From IMG/VR virus record IMGVR_UViG_3300025264_000105, positions 1 through 24,874 of that record: DNA of 24,874 bases; one strand, given 5' to 3'. Shown here one piece after another: positions 14,839 through 20,660 of this stretch. The notes beneath the pieces are model-generated. The model was not told the origin of the DNA, did not search any database, and worked only from the letters and a program-made list of their open reading frames with translations. Source of the stretch: a virus. The stretch's first letter is position 1. Each line of letters starts with the position of its first letter. A program made the position numbers and the translations under genes.

Positions 14839-14866
14839 GGCGCTTAATGGGAGGGAATTATGCGCC
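14839..14866 (-). terminator. Hairpin spanning the capsid stop codon
   Basis: An inverted repeat with arms GGCGCTTAAT and ATTATGCGCC (plus strand) forms a 10-pair stem with one T-T mismatch and an 8-nt loop GGGAGGGA. It includes the capsid stop codon at 14858-14860. No run of T follows directly, so on its own it is more likely an mRNA-stabilising or processing hairpin than a true terminator. It is followed within 8 nt by a second, perfect hairpin. Confidence 0.5.
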
Positions 14867-15760
14867 AGGAGTTCCGAAAATGCCTCTCCAATCAGTCCAA
14901 CCGAAGCTGTACCGTTCAGAGGTTTTATATCGGATATTCCCGGTCTCAAAATCACCTTCCATTCCTCTGGTTAACGCACGACGCTGGAACATTTTCAAAC
15001 CGTCTGGCACATCTGTCATGACAAACCAGGCGTCTGTGTCGTTGAGTCGATTATTAACCGTGTAGCCTTGCGGGAGGAAACCAGCAGAACGCACCGCGTT
15101 AATGTCGTTATCAGCCGTAGCTGTACGAAGCGTTGATGCTGTCAATCTTTCCGCAATAAAAGCCAGAGCAGTCGGGATAACAAGTTTTGTCCCCATAGCC
15201 GCAATCGGAATACCCCGATCATCGTCCATATTGGAGATATTAATCAACACTTGTTCCAAACTGGTTTCAGTCAGGTCAGCTGCGGTAGCCAAAATATTAG
15301 ATTGATTACCGGCACCTGTCGGGTGAGTAGTTACACCAAGGTACTGACCATCGCCGCCAGTGCCAGATGTAAACATGTTGTTTAGGATAGTAGAAGCTTT
15401 GATCTCTTTCGTATGTACCATACTACGAGCCAAGGCTTTTACATATCGCTGACCAATTGAACCATATTGACCATCCTCTTCAGCTTCTTCCGTAATAGAA
15501 AAGGCCAAAGCAATAGTCTCATGGTTATACCGAGCCGTCCAGAGTTCAGCAGCCGTATCGTATGCGACCGCACTGCCTTCCGCTTTTACGGAAGCAGCTC
15601 CGAAACCTTCAAGCAGATTATCTTCCTCAAACGCTTTTGAAGAAGTATTCTGTGCAAAGATTTCTTTCCACTGTTCTGGATAGCGTGAATGCTCAAGACC
15701 AAAAAGAGTATTAAGTCCAGGCTCAAGCTGTTTAGCAAACAGTGCTCTATTCATGGCCAT
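14858..15760 (-). CDS. Major capsid protein (HK97-fold type)
   Basis: A 300-residue protein in the expected capsid position after scaffold and decoration genes. The N-terminus (MAMNRALFAKQLEPGLNTLF) is helical. Further segments include an E-rich loop region near residue 95 (SITEEAEEDGQYGSIGQRYV), GDGQYLGVTTHPTG and LVIPTALAFIAERL. The end reads YSFGWTDWRGIFGTPGA, which I recognise from capsid proteins of marine tailed phages. It is somewhat reminiscent of Mu gpT-like capsid proteins, but that family link is uncertain. There is no long N-terminal delta domain, so a separate scaffold (the gene at 16826-17704) makes sense. Two hairpins follow the stop codon. The first ATG is preferred over the second (codon 3) because of its AAGGAG spacing. 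Confidence 0.9.
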   Translation of the reverse strand: MAMNRALFAKQLEPGLNTLFGLEHSRYPEQWKEIFAQNTSSKAFEEDNLLEGFGAASVKAEGSAVAYDTAAELWTARYNHETIALAFSITEEAEEDGQYGSIGQRYVKALARSMVHTKEIKASTILNNMFTSGTGGDGQYLGVTTHPTGAGNQSNILATAADLTETSLEQVLINISNMDDDRGIPIAAMGTKLVIPTALAFIAERLTASTLRTATADNDINAVRSAGFLPQGYTVNNRLNDTDAWFVMTDVPDGLKMFQRRALTRGMEGDFETGNIRYKTSERYSFGWTDWRGIFGTPGA

Positions 15761-15769
15761 TGCTTAATT

Positions 15770-15775
15770 CTCCTT
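15770..15775 (-). promoter_or_regulatory. Strong ribosome-binding site of the capsid gene
   Basis: AAGGAG overlaps the last base of the preceding stop codon (TAAAGGAG on the minus strand) and lies 9 nt before the capsid ATG at 15760. The best Shine-Dalgarno matches in the window precede head and small structural genes (here and before 16338, 14242, 11801 and 11361), while lysis genes have weaker or coupled starts. Confidence 0.7.
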
Positions 15776-16338
15776 TACACGCCCGGAGTAGCGTCATCAG
15801 CGCCCGTTAGTTCATGCTCATAAGGCTGAACGATGAGATTTACGTTCGTGCCATAAGCATTGTCCGGGGCTTCAATTTTACCCAAGACACGGAACCCTGC
15901 TGTGCCAGTACCCGTAGAGCCATTAAGTTCATGTGCTGAAAGGCCCGTTGTAGTCGAACCCGTACCAGCAACATGATCACCAAGAGTACCAACATCAGCT
16001 GCTACAGTTGATCCAGCAGACTGTACTCCAAAGAGCATATGTGGATCATCGTAAACATAAGCAGTGATATTGGTAGCCGTAGTACTCGCGGGCCAGTATT
16101 TTCCGTACTTCACTGACCCGTCTGAGGCCGTGTATTGTACTCCATCGAAAATGCCAATGTGTCTATCACCAGCAGCCGCTAGTTCAAGACCACCACCCGC
16201 TACGAGTTTAACAACATCACCGTGAAAGATGTTCGTACCGTAGGTTGAGGCAATGGTATAAGGACTAGTTCGTGCCATTGATCCACCGGCAAGATGACGG
16301 AGCGGCCAAAAGCCCCGAGGGGCATCTACATTTGCCAT
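15775..16338 (-). CDS. Putative head decoration/structural protein (187 aa)
   Basis: A 187-residue beta-rich, Gly/Thr/Ala-rich protein lying immediately before the major capsid gene. It begins MANVDAPRGFWPLRHLAGGS and contains GDVVKLVAGGG, GIFDGVQYT and KYWPAST, a pattern I associate with small head proteins next to the capsid gene in uncultured marine phages. A strong ribosome-binding site AAGGAG precedes the ATG, consistent with high expression. Its size, composition and position favour a capsid decoration or stabilising protein. This is inferred; no catalytic motif is visible. Confidence 0.78.
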   Translation of the reverse strand: MANVDAPRGFWPLRHLAGGSMARTSPYTIASTYGTNIFHGDVVKLVAGGGLELAAAGDRHIGIFDGVQYTASDGSVKYGKYWPASTTATNITAYVYDDPHMLFGVQSAGSTVAADVGTLGDHVAGTGSTTTGLSAHELNGSTGTGTAGFRVLGKIEAPDNAYGTNVNLIVQPYEHELTGADDATPGV

Positions 16339-16349
16339 GTTTTTACTCC

Positions 16350-16826
16350 TTAATCATCAGCAATTTTTTGACCACGTGAAACGCTACTATGAAGGCTGCG
16401 ATCAATGCCTGGACCTCCAGCACGTTCCACTTTGTTAAGATTCGATTCTACGAATTGATTCATATCCGCATTTTTACGAGCAAAATATGCAGTTCTTGCC
16501 GCAACTTTTCCTTCTGACATTTCGCACAGAATCATGCCTTCAACGCCAATTAATCCTTCCCATTGCCCGTGGGTAATGGTAGGTATTGGAAAGTCTTTGG
16601 GAACTGAATCAGCTGGACGAGGAGTCCAACCTTCGCGAAACCGTTTCATAGTGTGATGTGGTATTTCTTGCCCTAGGATCTGGGTAGATATCCATCTTTG
16701 CCGCATTCCATCCCTTGCAGGGGGAGCTTCCAACAAAGCCGGAGGTGACCACGTTTCGTCGCGAGATATGTCTTCTCGATCTGGATGATTTTTTTCAGCG
16801 GTGCGAGTAGTTCGAGCAATTGCCAT
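16350..16826 (-). CDS. Conserved head-region protein (158 aa)
   Basis: A 158-residue soluble protein whose ATG overlaps the scaffold stop (TAATG), with AGGAG at a good distance upstream. Recognisable segments are RDGMRQRWISTQILGQEIPH, MKRFREGWTPRPAD and EGMILCEMSEGKVAARTAYF. From memory, proteins with this RW-I...LG...R-REGW pattern commonly sit just before the decoration and capsid genes of marine metagenomic phages. I know no experimental function. It has no membrane span or signal peptide. A structural or assembly role in the head is the best inference, and a second scaffold-type protein is another possibility. Confidence 0.78.
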   Translation of the reverse strand: MAIARTTRTAEKNHPDREDISRDETWSPPALLEAPPARDGMRQRWISTQILGQEIPHHTMKRFREGWTPRPADSVPKDFPIPTITHGQWEGLIGVEGMILCEMSEGKVAARTAYFARKNADMNQFVESNLNKVERAGGPGIDRSLHSSVSRGQKIADD

Positions 16827-17704
16827 TATGATAACTCCTGAATTTCTTTAGCGTAGGCTTTAAGTTGAGCTTCCGTTGTAAGACCTAATTCACGAGCCAT
16901 GTTCAATTGATCTTTCGTTAACTGAATACGACCATCCTTTGAGCGGTTTCCAGAACGCTTTTTTCCTCCTGATGGAGAAGTAGGCGGTTTGGCTTTTTTG
17001 CTCACATGTTCCTTGTATAGCTCAGGGAATTTCTCTTGTAAACGATTATCTAACTCAGTGTAGTATTCAGAAGAATTCTTATCAAAGCCTTCTTGATCTA
17101 ATTGGACGTCTATGGCCCTAGCATAGGCTGTTTCAGCAGAGTGTTCTGGAGCATTAAACCAAGGAGTTCTGCTCCACCAAGCATATGCCGCTTGTGGCAC
17201 GTCAGGCTGTTGTTGTTGTGGACTTTCTTGCCGAACCTGCTGTTCTTGAATTCGTTGGTTTTCTGCTATTCGAGCCGTAGCCCTCATATCAGACATTTGT
17301 TCCGTCAAAGCTATTTGTTTCGCCGTATCCCCTTCTTCGGCCGCTTCCATAAGATCCTTTTTTACCTGTTCATATTTATCTTGAAAAGTTTCGACAACAG
17401 CTTGCTCTTGACCAGTTTCGATATTACCTAACCGATCTTGAAGCTGTTGTATTTGCTGATCTTTTATTGCTTCACGACGTTCTGCCTCATGGCGCTGTGC
17501 GGTTAGCTGATCAATGCGTTTTTGAACCCTAGTGGAAACAGGATCATCTTCTGGTTCGGGTTTTTCCTCCGGTTCGGGTTTTTCCTTCTCTTCTTCTGAG
17601 TCAATGATATCTATCAATTCTGATAAATCCGGCTCTTCCTCCGCTAAATCTTTAGCAAGAGCATCTTCTTCATCAGGTTCCCATGTTTCTTTTTCTTCTG
17701 CCAT
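16826..17704 (-). CDS. Scaffolding protein (putative)
   Basis: A 292-residue, highly charged protein two genes before the capsid gene. The first 75 residues are strongly acidic with a duplicated KPEPEE/KPEPED segment. Residues about 78-170 are a coiled coil (VQKRIDQLTAQRHEAERREA, QIQQLQDRLG and on). A Gln-rich linker follows, then a region with PWFNAPEHSAETAYARA, and a basic C-terminus near KKAKPPTSPSGGKKRSGNRS. An acidic helical body with a basic C-terminal end is the classic makeup of phage scaffolds, which direct capsid assembly and then leave the head. The start is preceded by AAAGGAAG. The assignment rests on composition and position, as scaffolds are poorly conserved in sequence. Confidence 0.8.
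   Translation of the reverse strand: MAEEKETWEPDEEDALAKDLAEEEPDLSELIDIIDSEEEKEKPEPEEKPEPEDDPVSTRVQKRIDQLTAQRHEAERREAIKDQQIQQLQDRLGNIETGQEQAVVETFQDKYEQVKKDLMEAAEEGDTAKQIALTEQMSDMRATARIAENQRIQEQQVRQESPQQQQPDVPQAAYAWWSRTPWFNAPEHSAETAYARAIDVQLDQEGFDKNSSEYYTELDNRLQEKFPELYKEHVSKKAKPPTSPSGGKKRSGNRSKDGRIQLTKDQLNMARELGLTTEAQLKAYAKEIQELS
17553..17586. repeat. Short direct repeat inside scaffold gene
   Basis: Two copies of GGTTCGGGTTTTTCCT (plus strand, 17553-17568 and 17571-17586) with an 18-bp period encode the duplicated KPEPEE/KPEPED stretch of the scaffold's acidic N-terminus. It looks like a small in-frame duplication and may vary in copy number between related phages. Confidence 0.8.
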
Positions 17705-17743
17705 GATACTTCCTTTCTACGCGATTACGTCGCGATACGTTAT

Positions 17744-18100
17744 TCAGGCGTAAACTTTTATTACAGTTGGATCTTGAACAACAGCAATAATTTCATCATC
17801 ATTGATAAAACGGTATTCCTTATCCTGTATATCCATTCTAAATTGAGTGAATTTAGGAACAATAATCCAATCGCCAACTTTTGCCCAAGCGCCAGAAGAC
17901 CAGGGCTTGCCAGTTTCACGATCTTTCCAAGCCATCGGTCCAACTGCTACCAACTTGGCGCAAATGCTCAGATAGTTTTCTGCTTCTATAGCCTGATCAG
18001 GCAAAAGAATACCACCGTCTGTTTTTTCTTTTGGTTTGGGCTTTTCAATCAAAAGTTTCCAACCTTGCGGCTGCGGTAATACTCCATTCATTTTGGTCAT
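17744..18100 (-). CDS. GroES-like co-chaperonin (Cpn10 family)
   Basis: A 118-residue protein with the Cpn10 layout: an N-terminal strand GWKLLIEKP, a mobile-loop-like segment with GGILLPD (residues 29-35), AKLVAVGP, then VGDWIIVPKFTQ and a C-terminal strand DDEIIAVV. Host GroES is about 95-100 residues; the extra length is in the N-terminus and in an insertion around MAWKDRETGKPWSSG. Phage co-chaperonins such as T4 gp31 replace GroES on the host GroEL to fold the capsid protein, and this gene lies just upstream of scaffold and capsid genes, fitting that role. No GroEL is present in the window, so it would have to use the host chaperonin. The start overlaps the preceding stop (ATGA). Confidence 0.88.
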   Translation of the reverse strand: MTKMNGVLPQPQGWKLLIEKPKPKEKTDGGILLPDQAIEAENYLSICAKLVAVGPMAWKDRETGKPWSSGAWAKVGDWIIVPKFTQFRMDIQDKEYRFINDDEIIAVVQDPTVIKVYA

Positions 18101-18297
18101 GCTTGGTCCTCCTCATTTAAAGTACGAACAGTTTCATCAATAGAGGTGATTGCCATTTCAATTCCCGATATAGTCCCCACTTTACGAGAATACTCAATGA
18201 AATCACCACAACCACCAGAACCCATGTGTTGTTCTATGAGTTCTTGTTCTTTACGCAAGTTTTCTTGTAGCTTGCGTAAAAATTCCCCTATAACCAT
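18097..18297 (-). CDS. Small helical hypothetical protein before GroES (66 aa)
   Basis: A 66-residue mostly helical protein: an amphipathic charged N-terminus (FLRKLQENLRKEQELIEQH), a Gly/Cys turn (GSGGCGDFIEYSRKVG), then a second helix. Short proteins with a similar EYSRKVG-type segment are, as I recall, frequent in head regions of metagenomic phages, but I know of no assigned function. The start is preceded by GAGAGAAG. Its stop overlaps the start of the co-chaperonin gene by four bases (ATGA), implying coupled translation. It could act with the co-chaperonin or scaffold, but nothing in the sequence demonstrates that. Confidence 0.7.
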   Translation of the reverse strand: MVIGEFLRKLQENLRKEQELIEQHMGSGGCGDFIEYSRKVGTISGIEMAITSIDETVRTLNEEDQA

Positions 18298-18326
18298 ACT
18301 TCTCTCACTTCTGTTGGTTGGTTTCT

Positions 18327-19652
18327 CTACTTCTGGTTAGCTATATCTTTCATAAAACCCGTCAATTTTTTATTAAGGGCTTTATTTTTTTCTGCAATTC
18401 TCAACAAGGCGTCTACAGCAGCTTTTTCTTTTGGGGGAAGAATAGTAAGATAATCTAAGGATTTAGCTAAACTCGGCTTGCCTATACCCTTCTGAGCTCC
18501 AGCTGTCAGAGCAAGATATAACCGACCTACTGCATCTTGCTTTTTTCGCTGACTCATTCCACCAAATATTTTTGGGAATTCCTTATTAGCAGCTTTCAAA
18601 AGCTGACTTGATAAATCTTCTGCTTGCCCACCGAGGGGTCCTCTGGCTCTAGGAGGAACAACATCTAATGCTGATTTTAACGCACGACTAGTTGGAGAAT
18701 CATACCATTCACGACCAGTGCCTAAAGGAGGAGCTTTCGGTTGGGTAAGAAGATCTATCGGTGCTTGGTATTCCCCAGCCATTTTCCTAATGTGAGTGGC
18801 GAGCTCTGCTTCAGTCGGTGCTCTATTAAACTTTGATTCAAAGTTACTGATCAATTTTGGCAACCATGTCCCGGTTCCTGCTCGTCCTGGAGTTTCAGCA
18901 ACTCCATATAAAACCCCAGAAGGTCTAGCTTGCATGTGTAAAACATCACCGGCAAGTTTATCAGTCTCCTTCAATACTGCTCCAGATGGAAGAGTTCCTC
19001 CAGGATGAGTATGAATATTTGTTCCATACTGCGACAATTTTTCTATATCACCAGCTTCAGCGGCGGCTTTTCTCCATTCACTAAATATTTCACCCTTTTT
19101 AATGTCGCGTCTAGGAACCGTCAGTTCGTTAGGTCGAACACCCCAACGATAATGAGGGCCTGGATTTGTTGGATAGGTTAAAGCACTAAATTCTTGTTCA
19201 GGAAAAGAAAACCGATTTACCCCTGCTTGCCCTTTAATTGATAATCCTTCTGGGGCCGCAAGACCCTTACCATATAAAGATTGAAATATACTCTGCAGCA
19301 TCTTGGCGTCAAGTGTTATGCCTTTCTGTGCAGCCCACCTTTGAATCGCTGCGCCCAAATGCTTAGGAATGTGTGGAAGTGCCGTATATCCAACTTTCCG
19401 ACGCGTTACTCCCCAAGGGTCTTGATTACCGGAAGGAACAGGTAAAGGTCTAACGGCTGGATCAACACGCAACCCTGATTGTTGTTGCATTAAAGCTCGG
19501 ATGGCACGTTGTACCTCATCTGATAAACCGGGTTCTGGACCTCTACCTCCTCCTAATATATTTTCTAAAGAAATATCGGGTTCCAATTCATAACTTGGGG
19601 AGTTGAGAATAAATCCTAGCCCCCGCCCGCGTCTCTCTATAGAATGTGGCAT
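18327..19652 (-). CDS. Hypothetical protein with JAMM/JAB-like HTHP motif (441 aa)
   Basis: A 441-residue protein starting in a TAATG overlap. The N-terminal 100 residues are Pro/Gly-rich and look disordered. The centre contains NIHTHPGGTLPS (residues 212-223) followed by D231, then a likely strand GVLYGVAE (246-253). HxHP followed by PS and Asp resembles the zinc site of JAMM/JAB (MPN) metallopeptidases, though the Ser-to-Asp spacing is 8 residues instead of the usual 3. Glu174, Glu188 and Glu192 upstream are candidates for the catalytic Glu. The C-terminal 100 residues are Lys-rich and helical. It sits between portal and scaffold, where many phages carry a prohead protease. A zinc hydrolase role is therefore attractive but unproven; a deaminase-like or DUF4329-like HTHP fold is an alternative. 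Confidence 0.75.
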   Translation of the reverse strand: MPHSIERRGRGLGFILNSPSYELEPDISLENILGGGRGPEPGLSDEVQRAIRALMQQQSGLRVDPAVRPLPVPSGNQDPWGVTRRKVGYTALPHIPKHLGAAIQRWAAQKGITLDAKMLQSIFQSLYGKGLAAPEGLSIKGQAGVNRFSFPEQEFSALTYPTNPGPHYRWGVRPNELTVPRRDIKKGEIFSEWRKAAAEAGDIEKLSQYGTNIHTHPGGTLPSGAVLKETDKLAGDVLHMQARPSGVLYGVAETPGRAGTGTWLPKLISNFESKFNRAPTEAELATHIRKMAGEYQAPIDLLTQPKAPPLGTGREWYDSPTSRALKSALDVVPPRARGPLGGQAEDLSSQLLKAANKEFPKIFGGMSQRKKQDAVGRLYLALTAGAQKGIGKPSLAKSLDYLTILPPKEKAAVDALLRIAEKNKALNKKLTGFMKDIANQK

Positions 19653-19852
19653 TAGACTTGGCCCCCGGTTTGCTCAGAAGCGATCAAGGTTAATGTTTCC
19701 TTGAACCCTTTATCTAACATTTTGGCTGCTTTTGCAAATTTTCTTGGAGAAAGGTCCTTTGGCATGATTTTTCTCCTAGTTAACCAGCTCTTTGCTGCGC
19801 GTATTTCAGCGGCGGTAAGTTGGTTACTTTTTGGCACGAACAGCCTTTGCAA
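19652..19852 (-). CDS. Small helical hypothetical protein (66 aa)
   Basis: A 66-residue protein that I do not recognise. It is basic and predicted helical through most of its length (LTAAEIRAAKSWLTRRK, then PRKFAKAAKMLDKGFKETL), with no cysteine, membrane span or signal peptide. It is sandwiched between two uncharacterised head-region genes: the start overlaps the preceding gene by 29 nt and its stop forms TAATG with the next start. The tight coupling on both sides is the main reason for calling it a gene. A role in head assembly is possible only by position. Confidence 0.6.
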   Translation of the reverse strand: MQRLFVPKSNQLTAAEIRAAKSWLTRRKIMPKDLSPRKFAKAAKMLDKGFKETLTLIASEQTGGQV

Positions 19853-20660
19853 GTGCTTTAATCAATTGTTCCATTTGTTCCTCAGTTTTAATAACACTAT
19901 ATGGCCCATCAAATCCACGTTCTAGCGGAGATAGTGCCTTATGGTCTATACCTTGCCGCAATGCACGAAGCAAATCATCGTTATGTTCTTTGGTCAATGG
20001 GCCACGATTTACAAGAGTGCTTAAATTTTCTTTTTGCTGTGCGGTTGCCCCCATCTTATTTGCTTCGCGTAAGGCTTCATCCTGCAATTTAAGTGCTAAT
20101 TTTTCTTGTTCTGTTTTTGGCTTAATACCAAATGGATTACGAGAGCCAGGAGGCCGAAGTGTTACCGGTAATCGTGGTCCTGTTAGTTGCTTCATTAAGT
20201 TCCAAATTTTATCAACAGGTGCTGATTTTGCTTCTGGCGCTATAGCACCTAATGCTCCTCCTCCGAGTAATGCTGTTAAAGGATGTTTTAGTCCTTGCCA
20301 AGCAGCAGACATACCTTCACCTAAAAGTGAGTTACTAATGCTTGGAAGAAATTGAAGTCCTCCTTTAGCAATTTGGGTACCAATCAGACTCGCTGGACCA
20401 AGTGTTGCGGCTAACGCTGCACCTGTTGGATTACCTCTGCTTAATTCTTCAGCTCCAGTTAACTGCGACAAGCCTTTCGTTATCATTGAAGCTAAAGCGC
20501 CTCCTTGTGATAAAGGACTTAACGGGTCAGCTTGCCGGTTTCCATAAATAGCCTGTCGTTGACGTTCTTTAACGCCAGCCCAATAGTCCTCAAAAAAACC
20601 AGGACCAGAACTCTCTTTCCTAGGAAAATGCGTATGGCGTCTAGCTTCGTATGGCGTCAT
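19824..20660 (-). CDS. Hypothetical protein with Gly/Ala-rich hydrophobic middle (278 aa)
   Basis: I do not recognise this family. The frame is open from 20714, but I prefer the ATG at 20660 (MTPYEARRHTHFPR), which overlaps the portal end by only 20 nt and has AAGG about 12 nt upstream; the longer 296-residue form would overlap the portal by 74 nt. Roughly residues 45-150 are rich in Gly, Ala and Leu and hydrophobic (GAALAATLGPASLIG, LTALLGGGALGAIAPE), with no clean single membrane span. The rest is charged and helical (TEQEKLALKLQDEALREANK; EEQMEQLIKALAKAVRAKK). Position after the portal and composition suggest a virion-internal or membrane-interacting protein, which is inference only. The 3' end overlaps the next gene by 29 nt. 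Confidence 0.7.
   Translation of the reverse strand: MTPYEARRHTHFPRKESSGPGFFEDYWAGVKERQRQAIYGNRQADPLSPLSQGGALASMITKGLSQLTGAEELSRGNPTGAALAATLGPASLIGTQIAKGGLQFLPSISNSLLGEGMSAAWQGLKHPLTALLGGGALGAIAPEAKSAPVDKIWNLMKQLTGPRLPVTLRPPGSRNPFGIKPKTEQEKLALKLQDEALREANKMGATAQQKENLSTLVNRGPLTKEHNDDLLRALRQGIDHKALSPLERGFDGPYSVIKTEEQMEQLIKALAKAVRAKK

Noticed and set aside
19831-20355. 174-codon plus-strand frame
   Set aside because: Antisense to the 278-residue gene, Cys/Ser-rich shadow composition, no ribosome-binding site, and no other plus-strand gene is supported in the window.
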